From Helicobacter cetorum MIT 00-7128 (GTDB taxonomy: Bacteria > Campylobacterota > Campylobacteria > Campylobacterales > Helicobacteraceae): a stretch of DNA of 64,000 nucleotides. The stretch is from positions 1,302,001 to 1,366,000 of the forward strand of contig NC_017737.1 of assembly GCF_000259255.1 (NCBI RefSeq), in the 5' to 3' direction. Under the pieces are notes generated by a model. The model saw only the letters and a list, made by a program, of their open reading frames with translations, ran no database searches and was not told the origin of the DNA. The stretch's first letter is position 1. Every line of letters starts with the position of its first letter. The position numbers and the translations under genes are program-made. Positions 1-8,593 of the stretch are shown one piece after another.

Positions 1-346
1 ATTCTAAGTTTTCCTCAAAAGCATAATGAGAGGCATCAATCATTACAGAAGTAAAACCTGCTTTTACAGCGTTTTGACAGCTCTCAAAAGTCGTGCCATG
101 GTCTAAATGTAAGGCTACTGGGATATGAGGATAGCGAGCACTCATTGTTTTGACCATGCCAACTACCATATCAATCCCTAAGTATTTAATCGCTCCCTCA
201 CTTGCTTGCACAAATATAGGGGAATTTTCTTCAAACCCTGCCTCAAAAATAGCGTTTAGCATTTCAAAATTAACGAAGTTAAACGCCCCTACTCCATAAC
301 CCTCTTTATGGGCTTTTAATAAAATCTCATTGCCATTAACTAGCAT
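1..346 (-). CDS. fba: Class II fructose-bisphosphate aldolase, N-terminal part only
   Basis: The gene runs off the left edge of the window, so only the first 115 residues are visible and no stop codon is seen. The ATG at 346 has an AAGGA-type ribosome site just upstream. The start MLVNGNEILLKAHKEGYGVG and the segment LHLDHG (residues 79-84) match class II aldolases; Asp82 and the zinc-ligand His83 are in the expected place. The enzyme splits or forms fructose 1,6-bisphosphate in cytoplasmic glycolysis and gluconeogenesis. In H. pylori this gene (HP0176, from memory) lies next to the parvulin gene, as here, with efp and pseI on the far side, which would be outside this window. Confidence 0.93.
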   Translation of the reverse strand, partial: MLVNGNEILLKAHKEGYGVGAFNFVNFEMLNAIFEAGFEENSPIFVQASEGAIKYLGIDMVVGMVKTMSARYPHIPVALHLDHGTTFESCQNAVKAGFTSVMIDASHYAFEENLE

Positions 347-361
347 AAGAAATCCTTATTA

Positions 362-1246
362 TTACTTATTGATAACGATTTTAGCTTGCTTTTTAAGCTC
401 CTCAATCTTCTTATTCATAAGCTCTTGGAATCTTCTTTCTTGGAGCATTCCTTGAATGGTAGGTTTAGCTTGCTCATAAGTGTAAGTAACAGGCTTATCT
501 TTAGAAATCAAATAAATAATATGATAACCAAACTCTGTTTTTACAGGAGTTTTAGTATAAGTGCCGGGCATTAGAGCAAAAGCCGCTTTAGAAAAATCAG
601 GAGTCATTTGGTTTTTTTGGAATTTTCCTAAATCACCACCATTTTGAGCGTTTTTGCTATTAGGGTCAATCGTATCACGATTAGCTAATTCAATAAACTT
701 TTCTTGCACTTTGGTTTTAGGCTGTTTGTTAAGCTCAGAAATAATTCTTTTAGCCTCATCTTCACTCTTTACTAAAATATGTCTTGCATGCGCTTCTTGC
801 TTGACAAACATTTGGTCTTTATTAGCGTTATAAAAATCTTGCATTTCTTTTTCAGGAATTTGGATTTTCTTTACTGCTTCAGCTTGACGCTTTGCCCAAA
901 ACTCTACTAAAGCTTGTTTTTTTACCGCATCAATCATTGCTTTAAATTCTGGCGTGTTATCTAATTTTTCTTTTTTAGCCTCTTTTTCTACTAAAAGTGT
1001 GCGAATGGCTTGGTCAATCAAAGCCGCTTTTTGGTCATCTTTAAGCTTGTCAAAATCAAAATTAGGGTTGCGTTGCTTAATCATGTCAAAATCACTTTTA
1101 GTGATTGGTGCGCCATCTACGGTTGCTAATACTCCAGCTGTAGGAGCGCTCTTTTTAGCTGTTGTTGCTGTGTTAGCAGGCTTGGCTACTAATAAGGTTG
1201 TGCTTAATGCACTCACTAATGCTAAACTTAAGATACTCTTTTTCAT
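362..1246 (-). CDS. Periplasmic parvulin-type peptidyl-prolyl cis-trans isomerase
   Basis: A 294-residue secreted protein. An N-terminal signal peptide (about residues 1-21, ending LLVAK) is followed by an Ala/Thr/Lys-rich linker, a SurA-like N-terminal helical region (about 40-140) and a parvulin domain (about 150-255). Visible parvulin marks are EAHARHILVKSEDEA, the NGGDLG turn and GYHIIYL. It probably isomerises prolines and chaperones envelope proteins in the periplasm, like SurA, PrsA and PEB4/Cbf2. It corresponds to H. pylori HP0175, a secreted antigen. It sits 15 bp downstream of fba in the same direction as read on the minus strand, so the two may be cotranscribed; its own extended -10 lies at 1290-1295. 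Confidence 0.92.
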   Translation of the reverse strand: MKKSILSLALVSALSTTLLVAKPANTATTAKKSAPTAGVLATVDGAPITKSDFDMIKQRNPNFDFDKLKDDQKAALIDQAIRTLLVEKEAKKEKLDNTPEFKAMIDAVKKQALVEFWAKRQAEAVKKIQIPEKEMQDFYNANKDQMFVKQEAHARHILVKSEDEAKRIISELNKQPKTKVQEKFIELANRDTIDPNSKNAQNGGDLGKFQKNQMTPDFSKAAFALMPGTYTKTPVKTEFGYHIIYLISKDKPVTYTYEQAKPTIQGMLQERRFQELMNKKIEELKKQAKIVINK

Positions 1247-1289
1247 CGTGTATACCCCACTTAATCAAAAATTTGGAATTAAACTTTGC

Positions 1290-1295
1290 ATTATA
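1290..1295 (-). promoter_or_regulatory. Extended -10 promoter of the parvulin gene
   Basis: On the minus strand this reads TATAAT preceded by TGC, a full extended -10 (TGnTATAAT) of the Helicobacter housekeeping sigma type. The predicted start is near 1283, giving a leader of about 37 nt before the ATG at 1246. No -35 hexamer is obvious. Confidence 0.6.
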
Positions 1296-1428
1296 GCAAG
1301 TTTAAGCTGATTTTTATACTATTTTTCTTTAATATATAAAATTCATTAAAAATCAAGTTTTTAAGCTATTTTATGCTTAAATTCAATGTCTAATTTGCAA
1401 GAAATTCATGCTATTTCTAGGGGTTGTT

Positions 1429-2154
1429 ATGGTTTCATTTTTATCGCTTTTGTCTAAAGGTTGGAAGGACTTTTTTAGTTTTAGAATGCTTGTTATTAAC
1501 CTTGCTCCTGTAATGCTTGGGGTGCTATTTTGGAGTATGGCTTTTTACTATTTTAGCGATAATATCCTTTCATATTGCGAGCGCTTTTTGCCTCATTCTT
1601 GGAGTGCATTGGCGCATAGTGAAGGCTTTTTAGCAAGCTTATGGGCGTTTGTGTTTAAAGGCTTAGTTTATATGCTAATAATTTGGTTTGTTATCCTTTT
1701 GACCCTAATAGGCAATGTGTTTATGTCTATCTTTTATACCCCTTTGGTAATCTCTTATTTGCATAAAAAATATTATTTCCAAGTAGAGCGAGAAGAGTTT
1801 GGGAGCGTTACTTTTTCTATCAAATACTTTTTAAAATCTTTAATAATCATGTTAGTGATTATGGCGTTGCTAACCCCCCTATACTTTATCCCTATCATAG
1901 GGGTATTTCTCTCTTTAATCCCCCATTTTTTATTTTTTAAAAATACGATGAGTTTAGATGTGGGGAGTGCTATTTTCAAAGATTATGAAAAATATCAAAC
2001 CTTGCTTAAACAATACAAAATGTCTCATTATCGCTTTTGTGCGTGTTGTTATCTATTTTCTTTAATCCCTTTTTTTAACTTTTTTGCGACTTTATTGCAA
2101 ACGATTTTATTAGCGCATTATTTTTTCACTCTCAAAGAGAATAAAGATAATTAA
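1429..2154 (+). CDS. CysZ/EI24-like integral membrane protein
   Basis: A hydrophobic protein with about four to six membrane segments (around residues 18-40, 70-95, 140-165, 165-180 and 205-235). The overall pattern resembles the CysZ/EI24 family, whose E. coli member is a sulfate permease; transport function here is not proven. An ATG seven codons upstream (1408) is in frame, but the ATG at 1429 has an AGGGG motif at a good distance and was chosen, giving 241 residues. Its TAA directly abuts the fliR ATG, so the pair should be translationally coupled. It corresponds to H. pylori HP0174. Confidence 0.7.
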   Translation: MVSFLSLLSKGWKDFFSFRMLVINLAPVMLGVLFWSMAFYYFSDNILSYCERFLPHSWSALAHSEGFLASLWAFVFKGLVYMLIIWFVILLTLIGNVFMSIFYTPLVISYLHKKYYFQVEREEFGSVTFSIKYFLKSLIIMLVIMALLTPLYFIPIIGVFLSLIPHFLFFKNTMSLDVGSAIFKDYEKYQTLLKQYKMSHYRFCACCYLFSLIPFFNFFATLLQTILLAHYFFTLKENKDN

Positions 2155-2922
2155 ATGCTAGATTTTTTACAAGAGTTAAACAGCACGCATGTGGGGGATT
2201 TTTTCTTATTGTTTTTGCGTGTTACGGGGGTATTGTCCTTTTTTCCCTTTTTTGAAAATAATTTAGTGCCTATTTCAGTGCGTGGGGCATTAAGCTTGTA
2301 TGTTAGCGCTATTTTTTACCCTATAATCACGCACTATGATTTTACCTATACACCAGAAAGCTTTATTATCGCTTGCTTGTCAGAGTTATTTTTAGGGATT
2401 TGCGCCTCTATTTTTTTACAAATCGTGTTTGCAAGCCTAGTGTTTGCCACTGATAGCATTAGCTTTTCTATGGGGCTAACTATGGCAAGCGCTTATGACC
2501 CCATTTCTGGCTCACAAAAGCCCATTGTTGGGCAAGCTCTCTTATTATTAGCGATTTTAATCTTATTGGATTTATCCTTTCATCATCAAATTATTTTATT
2601 TGTAGAGCATAGTTTAAAAGCTGTGCCTTTAGGGCATTTTATTTTTGAGCCCTCATTAGCTAAATCTATTGTAAAGGCATTCGCACATTTATTTGTGATA
2701 GGCTTTTCTATGGCATTCCCTATTTTGTGCTTGGTGCTACTAAGTGATGTTATCTTTGGCATGATTATGAAAACACACCCCCAATTCAACCTGCTTGCTA
2801 TTGGTTTTCCAATAAAAATTGCCATTGCTTTTGTGGGGATTATTTTAATCATTTCTGCTATTATGGAGCGTTTTAAAAATGAAGTGAGTTTGACTTTTAG
2901 CGCTATTAGCAAACTATTTTAA
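2155..2922 (+). CDS. fliR: Flagellar export apparatus protein FliR
   Basis: A 255-residue inner-membrane protein with six or more hydrophobic segments, the normal FliR size. The opening (LDFLQELNSTHVGDFFLLFLRVTG), the central SISFSMGLTMASAYDP region and the C-terminal FNLLAIGFPIKIAIAF segment are typical of FliR/SpaR/YscT. It forms part of the FliPQR export gate at the base of the flagellum. The start codon follows the upstream stop without a gap, and moeA follows after 12 bp, so membrane protein, fliR and moeA appear to form one operon. Confidence 0.93.
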   Translation: MLDFLQELNSTHVGDFFLLFLRVTGVLSFFPFFENNLVPISVRGALSLYVSAIFYPIITHYDFTYTPESFIIACLSELFLGICASIFLQIVFASLVFATDSISFSMGLTMASAYDPISGSQKPIVGQALLLLAILILLDLSFHHQIILFVEHSLKAVPLGHFIFEPSLAKSIVKAFAHLFVIGFSMAFPILCLVLLSDVIFGMIMKTHPQFNLLAIGFPIKIAIAFVGIILIISAIMERFKNEVSLTFSAISKLF

Positions 2923-2934
2923 AAGGAAGTAAAA

Positions 2935-4110
2935 ATGATTAGTTTTAAAAAGGCTCAAGAGATTAATGCAAATATTGCTACTAAAACTTTAGAAACAGAG
3001 ATAGTCTCATTATTTGAAAGTGTGGGGCGTGTTATAGCTAGTGATATTATTTGTTCTAGCCCCCTACCCAAGTTTGACCAAAGCGCTATGGATGGCTATG
3101 GGTTTAAAATGCAAGATTTAGGCAAAAAAACTAAAGTAGTTAAAAATATTTTTGCCGGAGAAAATACCCATGCGTTAGAAATCAAAGAAAATGAATGCGT
3201 GAAAATTATGACAGGGGCTATGGTGCCAGAAGGGATAGATACCATTATTCCCATAGAGCTTATGCTAGAGAGTGATGAGAATTTTGCCCTAGCGCCTAAA
3301 GATTTTAAAAATAACGCTAATATTCGCAAACAAGGCAAAAACGCAAAGCTAAATAGCATTCTTATTGCAAAAGGCACACGACTAAATTATGGGCATATTG
3401 CTTTAATCGCCTCTCAAGGTCTTAAAGAAATTGAGGTGTATAGAAAGCTTAAAATTGCTATATTTAGTAGTGGTGATGAGCTTGTGGCTTTAGGAAAGAA
3501 TGCTTTAGAATATCAAATTTATGATGTCAATTCCGTAGCTATAAAATCTATGCTTAAAGACTATTCTACGCAGTTTTTAGGGGTATTAAAAGATGATAAA
3601 GATTTACAGCTAGAGCAACTTGAATTAGAAGGCTATGATGTAATCATTTCAAGTGCGGGAGTAAGTGTTGGCGATAAGGACTTTTTTAAAAATACTTTGA
3701 GAGCTAAAAACGCAACATTCTATTATGAAAAAGTCAATTTAAAACCCGGAAAACCCATAACTCTAGCCAAACTTAAAGAAAGTTTAGTGATAGGTTTGCC
3801 CGGAAACCCCCTAAGCGCTCTTTTAGTTTTACGCACGCTTATTTTACCTCTTTTAGAACGCCTTTCATTAAATAAAGACTTCGCATTAAAAACTTTCAAA
3901 ACTAAAATCAATGCCCCCTTAAAGCTCAAAGGCAAACGCACGCATTTAATTTTAGGCAATCATTCAAACAATGAATTTATCCCCTATAACAATAACCGCT
4001 ATGAAGCTGGGGCTATCCAAGCTTTAGCACAAGTTAATGCTATCGCCTTAGTTGATGAGGGGATAGAATTAGTTGAAAATGAAATTGAAATTTTAAATTT
4101 TGAAAAATAA
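2935..4110 (+). CDS. moeA: Molybdopterin molybdenumtransferase MoeA
   Basis: A 391-residue protein, usual for MoeA, which inserts molybdate into adenylated molybdopterin. Family motifs include FDQSAMDGYGF near residue 50, GAMVPEGIDTIIPIE near 93-107, the IFSSGDEL segment near 179, the DVNS and SSAGVSVGDKDF segments of the MoCF-like domain, and LPGNPLSALL near 292. A clean AAGGAAG site precedes the ATG. It follows fliR by 12 bp. The gene ends at a convergent junction with gltX. Confidence 0.93.
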   Translation: MISFKKAQEINANIATKTLETEIVSLFESVGRVIASDIICSSPLPKFDQSAMDGYGFKMQDLGKKTKVVKNIFAGENTHALEIKENECVKIMTGAMVPEGIDTIIPIELMLESDENFALAPKDFKNNANIRKQGKNAKLNSILIAKGTRLNYGHIALIASQGLKEIEVYRKLKIAIFSSGDELVALGKNALEYQIYDVNSVAIKSMLKDYSTQFLGVLKDDKDLQLEQLELEGYDVIISSAGVSVGDKDFFKNTLRAKNATFYYEKVNLKPGKPITLAKLKESLVIGLPGNPLSALLVLRTLILPLLERLSLNKDFALKTFKTKINAPLKLKGKRTHLILGNHSNNEFIPYNNNRYEAGAIQALAQVNAIALVDEGIELVENEIEILNFEK

Positions 4111-4137
4111 AAAATAGCAACACCTTAACATAATAAA

Positions 4138-4217
4138 GGTTCTGTTTTAATATTGATGTTTAATGCAATTAATCTAAGCTATGAAAAAATAGTTTATCAA
4201 TGTCATATAACAGAGCC
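4138..4217. other. Long imperfect inverted repeat between moeA and gltX
   Basis: The arms GGTTCTGTT (4138-4146) and AACAGAGCC (4209-4217) pair fully as RNA with one G-U wobble. An inner pair, ATTGAT (4152-4157) and ATCAAT (4197-4202), extends the stem. The loop is AT-rich. There is no T-run after it, so it does not look like a simple terminator. It may be a structured RNA element or a relic of rearrangement at this gene-order junction. Confidence 0.3.
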
Positions 4218-4225
4218 AAACCAAA

Positions 4226-4248
4226 ATTAAGCACATTAAGTGCTTAAT
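4226..4248 (-). terminator. Terminator hairpin downstream of gltX
   Basis: A perfect 9-bp stem, ATTAAGCAC and GTGCTTAAT, with a 5-nt loop ATTAA. Read on the minus strand it lies 4 bp after the gltX stop and is followed by TTTGGTTTGG, a moderately T-rich tail. It probably ends gltX transcription. Confidence 0.5.
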
Positions 4249-4251
4249 AGT

Positions 4252-5649
4252 TTAAAATTGCTTTAAAAACCTTTCTATTCTTTTTAAACTTTCTGTTTTA
4301 CCTAAGATAAAAAGCGTTTCTTTTAACCCTATTCCGCCCCCTTTTGCTAATAAGGCTAATCTTAAGGGTTGCATAAAATGGCCTGCTTTAATCTGTTCTT
4401 TTTCAATGATATTGTGCATGGCATTTTCTAAAGTGCTCTCATCATCAAAATTAGCATTGTCTAACTCTAACTTAAATTTTTCCAATAATGGCACAACTAT
4501 TGTCTTATCAAGCTTTTTAAAAATCTTTTCTTCATATTCTTTGGGAGCGTTTAAAACCTCATCAATTTTAAGGGCTAGTTCTTGTAAGGTTTGAGACCTT
4601 TCTTTAAGAGCGTCAAACAAACAATCTAATTGCATAGGATTTAAATGAGAAAGGCTACTGAAACTAAAATCTTTTAATAATTCTAGTAACTCTTTGGTGC
4701 TTTTATTTTTTAGATAATGGGCATTAAGCCATAACAATTTTTGTGTGTTAAACGCACTAGGTGAAGAGTTTAAATCTTTAGGGTCAAATAATTTTAATAA
4801 TTCTTGCATGCTAAAAATTTCTTGGTCTTTGCAACTCCAGCCTAAACGCACTAAAAAGTTTAATAACGCCTCTTTTAAATACCCCATTTTAGGATAATCC
4901 ATAACACTTGTTGCGCCATCTCGCTTGCTTAATTTATGCCCTTTTTCATTTAAAATCATAGGCACATGGAAAAAATTAGGAATTTTAAAATTCAAGGCCT
5001 CATAAAGCACAATTTGTTTAGGGGTATTAGAAAGGTGGTCATCACCTCTAATAACATCTGTTATCCCCATTAAAGCATCATCAATAGTAACGACAAAATT
5101 ATAGGTAGGTGTGCCATCGCTTCGTGCAATGATAAAATCATCTAACTCGCTTGTATTCACACTCACTAAGCCCTTAACGCCGTCATTAAAGCTAATCGTT
5201 TTATTTTCTGGCACTTTAATTCTTACTACAGGCTCTATGTCTTTAGGGGGTGTGCCTTTAAAATCACGATAGCGATTATCATAACGAGGGGTTTCTTTTC
5301 TAGCTTTTTGCTCTTCTCTTAAAGTATCTAGCTCTTCCTTACTCATATAGCAATAATAGGCTTTATCTTCATCTAAGAGCTTTTGGATATATTCTTTATA
5401 GAGCTCAAAACGCTTAGATTGATAAAGTATTTCTCCGTCATGTTCTAAGCCTACCCATTCAAACGCCTTTAAAATAGCCTCTGTAGCCTCTATAGAATTA
5501 CGGCTCAAATCCGTATCTTCAATGCGTAAATAAAACTTCCCTTGATTAGCTCGTGCAAAAAGATAATTAAATAAAGCTGTTCTTAACCCCCCTATATGCA
5601 AATGCCCTGTAGGAGAGGGTGCAAAGCGTGTAACAATACCACTCATCAT
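4252..5649 (-). CDS. gltX: Glutamyl-tRNA synthetase
   Basis: A 465-residue class I aminoacyl-tRNA synthetase. Visible signatures are RFAPSPTGHLHIGG (HIGH motif, residues about 7-20) and the KLSKRDG motif (KMSKS equivalent, near 243). It charges tRNA with glutamate in the cytoplasm. H. pylori has two GltX proteins; the length and gene neighbours (HopJ-like porin and HP0478-type methyltransferase) suggest this is GltX1 (HP0476), which in H. pylori charges tRNA-Glu, the second copy misacylating tRNA-Gln. Two successive ATG codons occur at the start (5649 and 5646). The gene is convergent with moeA and divergent from the porin gene. Confidence 0.95.
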   Translation of the reverse strand: MMSGIVTRFAPSPTGHLHIGGLRTALFNYLFARANQGKFYLRIEDTDLSRNSIEATEAILKAFEWVGLEHDGEILYQSKRFELYKEYIQKLLDEDKAYYCYMSKEELDTLREEQKARKETPRYDNRYRDFKGTPPKDIEPVVRIKVPENKTISFNDGVKGLVSVNTSELDDFIIARSDGTPTYNFVVTIDDALMGITDVIRGDDHLSNTPKQIVLYEALNFKIPNFFHVPMILNEKGHKLSKRDGATSVMDYPKMGYLKEALLNFLVRLGWSCKDQEIFSMQELLKLFDPKDLNSSPSAFNTQKLLWLNAHYLKNKSTKELLELLKDFSFSSLSHLNPMQLDCLFDALKERSQTLQELALKIDEVLNAPKEYEEKIFKKLDKTIVVPLLEKFKLELDNANFDDESTLENAMHNIIEKEQIKAGHFMQPLRLALLAKGGGIGLKETLFILGKTESLKRIERFLKQF

Positions 5650-5873
5650 TTTAACCTTAAAATATAAAATAGAAATGCTTGTATTGTATTCAAAAAGTCT
5701 TAAAAAATGGTTGCAAGAAAGCTTGGGAAAGAAAAATCTTTTTACATGACTTCAACAAAATATTGCCTATATTATAAGGATTATGTAGTAACCCAACTAG
5801 AAAAACGCCCATTTTTTTGATTTTTGTTGTAAAGTTAGTGTTTGATTTTAAAATAAGTTTTAAGGCTAATTAT

Positions 5874-6962
5874 ATGCGTGTTAAAAAAGTGATTTTATAT
5901 TTGTCTCTAATTGGTGCTTGCTTTGGGGAGGAAAATGGAGCGTATGCAAGCGTAGGCTTTCAATATTCTCTTATGCATGCAGTGCAAAAAAATGATCCTT
6001 TTTCAAACCAACAACGCATTGCAACCATTATAAACGCTCAAAATAATATCGCTCAGCTTAAAAAGATTGAAAATCAAGTCAAGCAAATGCCAAAGACCTT
6101 TCAATATATCAATAGTCAGTTAAAAAAACCAACAACCCCACAAGAACAACAAGAGAGTTTAGAATATATTCAGTCTTTAGCCAAAAATATTGAAAAAGTT
6201 TTAGTCATAAGCCATAGCTCAAACCCTGCTTTAATCACAGAACTTCAAGCTATCTCACAAGCTAAAAACCTCCAAGAATTAGAACCATATTTATCACATT
6301 TGCCTAAACTAGAACAGCAATTCACACAAGCCCAAAATGCTATCCTCTCTAATCTATCTAATCAAATTGCTGAAATCTCTAATTCTATTAATGCTATGCC
6401 AACAAGTCCTTCAAGTGCAACTATCTCTAATATGTTTGGGGTAAGCTTGAACGTAGGCTATAAACACTTTTTTGGTAAAACTAAGCGTCATGGATTTCGC
6501 TACTATCTCTTTTATGACTATGGCTATTCTAACCCTAGTTTCATAGGTAATGGCATAACAAGTTTAGGAAAAATGAATAATAATGTCTATGGGCTTGGTA
6601 TAGATTATCTTTTCAATTTCATAGACAATAACAAGACACATTTTACAACCGGTTTTTATTTTGGTTTTGCAATTTCTGGGAGCTCTTGGGTAGGAAAAGG
6701 TGCGAGCGCATGGATTAGTCAAATGGATTTTATTAATAATTATTTGCCTAATTATAGCGCTAATATGCACACAAGCTATTTTCAAATCCCTTTAGAATGG
6801 GGTATTCGCACCAATATAGACAGACACAATGGCTTTGAAATAGGCATTAAAATCCCCTTAGCGATTAATTCTTATTTTGAATCGCATGGCAAGGGGCTTA
6901 ATTCAGCGCTTTTTTTCAAGCGCTCTGTTGTGTTTAATGTCAATTATGTCTATAATTTCTAA
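5874..6962 (+). CDS. HopJ/HopK-like outer-membrane porin
   Basis: A 362-residue outer-membrane protein of the Hop family. A TTG 57 bp upstream is in frame, but the ATG at 5874 has TAAGG eight bases upstream and begins a proper signal peptide (MRVKKVILYLSLIGACFG). The mature part starts EENGAYASVGFQYS. A helical Gln/Asn-rich extracellular region (about 40-190) is followed by a C-terminal beta-barrel (about 195-362) ending in Phe, as the BAM signal requires. The size and position beside gltX and the methyltransferase match H. pylori HopJ (HP0477), which is nearly identical to HopK there. Assignment to the exact paralogue is by context. Confidence 0.85.
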   Translation: MRVKKVILYLSLIGACFGEENGAYASVGFQYSLMHAVQKNDPFSNQQRIATIINAQNNIAQLKKIENQVKQMPKTFQYINSQLKKPTTPQEQQESLEYIQSLAKNIEKVLVISHSSNPALITELQAISQAKNLQELEPYLSHLPKLEQQFTQAQNAILSNLSNQIAEISNSINAMPTSPSSATISNMFGVSLNVGYKHFFGKTKRHGFRYYLFYDYGYSNPSFIGNGITSLGKMNNNVYGLGIDYLFNFIDNNKTHFTTGFYFGFAISGSSWVGKGASAWISQMDFINNYLPNYSANMHTSYFQIPLEWGIRTNIDRHNGFEIGIKIPLAINSYFESHGKGLNSALFFKRSVVFNVNYVYNF

Positions 6963-6970
6963 CATATAAG

Positions 6971-8584
6971 ATGTTTTCAAACGCTACTTCTATTGAAACC
7001 ATCGCTCACTCGCTCAATATCTCTCATAGTAGCGTGCATAATTGGATAAAAACTAATCTCTTAGAGACCATAGAAATTGATAATAAAATTTATGTCAAAA
7101 CAAGCTCTTTTTTGGATTTTTGTCATAATCATTTAGGAAAAAATAAGCTTAACAAATACGCTAACAAATCCTTAAAAGATACACACAATCATAAAGAACT
7201 CACTTTAAAATATCTCAAAAAATTAGAAAATGGCTCTCTTTTAGAAAATTTAGGTTCTTATTATGAAGAAGAACTTTCTAATGCAACCAGAAATTTGGAA
7301 GGCATTTACTACACCCCAAATACAATAGTGGAGCAACTTTTTACACTTCCTGAAGGTTTTGATGTGTCTAAGGCGACATTTTGCGACCCGTGCTGTGGGA
7401 GTGGGAATTTTATTATGCATGCCTTAAAACTAGGTTTCAAGGTTGAAAATATCTATGGCTATGATACAGATGCCTTTGCTATCGCCTTGACTAAACAACG
7501 CATTAAAGAGCGTTATCATTTAGATTGCCCTAATATTTTGCAAAAAGATTTTTTACATTTAGAACATACCCCACAATTTGATTGTATTTTCACTAATCCA
7601 CCATGGGGTAAGAAATACCCTAAAAACCAAAAAGAAATTTTTAAACGGCGTTTTAATCTCTCTCAAAGCCTAGATAGTGCGTCGTTATTTTTTATGGCGG
7701 GTTTAAATTGCTTGAAAGAAAATGCACATTTAGGACTATTATTGCCAGAAAGTTGTTTGAATATTGATGTGTTTAGTGAAATGCGAGAAATCGCTCTCAC
7801 TTTTCAAATCAAAAAATTAATTGATTTTAACAAACCTTTTAAAACCCTAATGACTAGGGCTGTGGGTTTAGTGCTTAAAAAAGCCCATAATAATGCCCCT
7901 AATAATGATGAAAAAATCTCTTGCTTTTATCAAAATAATGAATTTGAACGCTCGCCTTATTCTTTTTTCAATAACCCTAAAAAGATTTTTAATATCCATT
8001 GCTCTAGCAAAGAAAATGAAGTTTTAGACCACCTTTTTTCCATTCCCCATATAACTTTAAAAGATAACGCTCATTTTGCTTTGGGGATTGTTACAGGTAA
8101 CAATAAAGAAAAATTATATTCTAAGCAAGAAAAAAATACCATTGCTATTTTTAGTGGTTCAGATATTTTAAAGGATAGCTTAAAACCCCCTAGTAAATTT
8201 ATTAATACTGATTTATCTAAATGCCAGCAAGTCGCTCCCTTAAGTCTTTACAAGGCTAGAGAAAAAATCGTGTATAAATTCATTTCTTCAAAACTTGTCT
8301 TTTTTTGTGATACCAAGCAACGCCTTTTTTTAAATAGTGCAAACATGTTTGTTTTAAAAGAAAATTTTCCTATTCAATCTTACGCATTAAAAGAATTATT
8401 AAACAGCGATTTAATGCAATTTATTTTTGAAAAACTTTTTAGAACGCATAAGATTTTAAGAAAAGATTTAGAATGCTTACCCCTATTTACGCAGTTTATT
8501 AACGATACGTTTGATGAAAAAACTTATTTAAAATGCTTAGGAATCAAAAAATTAGATTCTAAACATTTTGCAATCAAACAATAA
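6971..8584 (+). CDS. Solitary N6-adenine DNA methyltransferase with N-terminal HTH
   Basis: A 537-residue protein. Residues 1-50 look like a helix-turn-helix (SIETIAHSLNISHSSVHNWI). Residues 105-250 carry a Type I/IIG-like adenine methyltransferase core: GIYYTPNTIVEQL, motif I DPCCGSGNF (139-147), and motif IV NPPW (209-212). The C-terminal half (about 320-537) may be the target-recognition region. It starts 8 bp after the porin stop with only a weak ribosome site. No endonuclease gene is adjacent, so it is either an orphan methyltransferase or partnered elsewhere. It matches H. pylori HP0478. The recognition site cannot be read from sequence. Confidence 0.85.
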   Translation: MFSNATSIETIAHSLNISHSSVHNWIKTNLLETIEIDNKIYVKTSSFLDFCHNHLGKNKLNKYANKSLKDTHNHKELTLKYLKKLENGSLLENLGSYYEEELSNATRNLEGIYYTPNTIVEQLFTLPEGFDVSKATFCDPCCGSGNFIMHALKLGFKVENIYGYDTDAFAIALTKQRIKERYHLDCPNILQKDFLHLEHTPQFDCIFTNPPWGKKYPKNQKEIFKRRFNLSQSLDSASLFFMAGLNCLKENAHLGLLLPESCLNIDVFSEMREIALTFQIKKLIDFNKPFKTLMTRAVGLVLKKAHNNAPNNDEKISCFYQNNEFERSPYSFFNNPKKIFNIHCSSKENEVLDHLFSIPHITLKDNAHFALGIVTGNNKEKLYSKQEKNTIAIFSGSDILKDSLKPPSKFINTDLSKCQQVAPLSLYKAREKIVYKFISSKLVFFCDTKQRLFLNSANMFVLKENFPIQSYALKELLNSDLMQFIFEKLFRTHKILRKDLECLPLFTQFINDTFDEKTYLKCLGIKKLDSKHFAIKQ

Positions 8585-8593
8585 GGAAAAATC

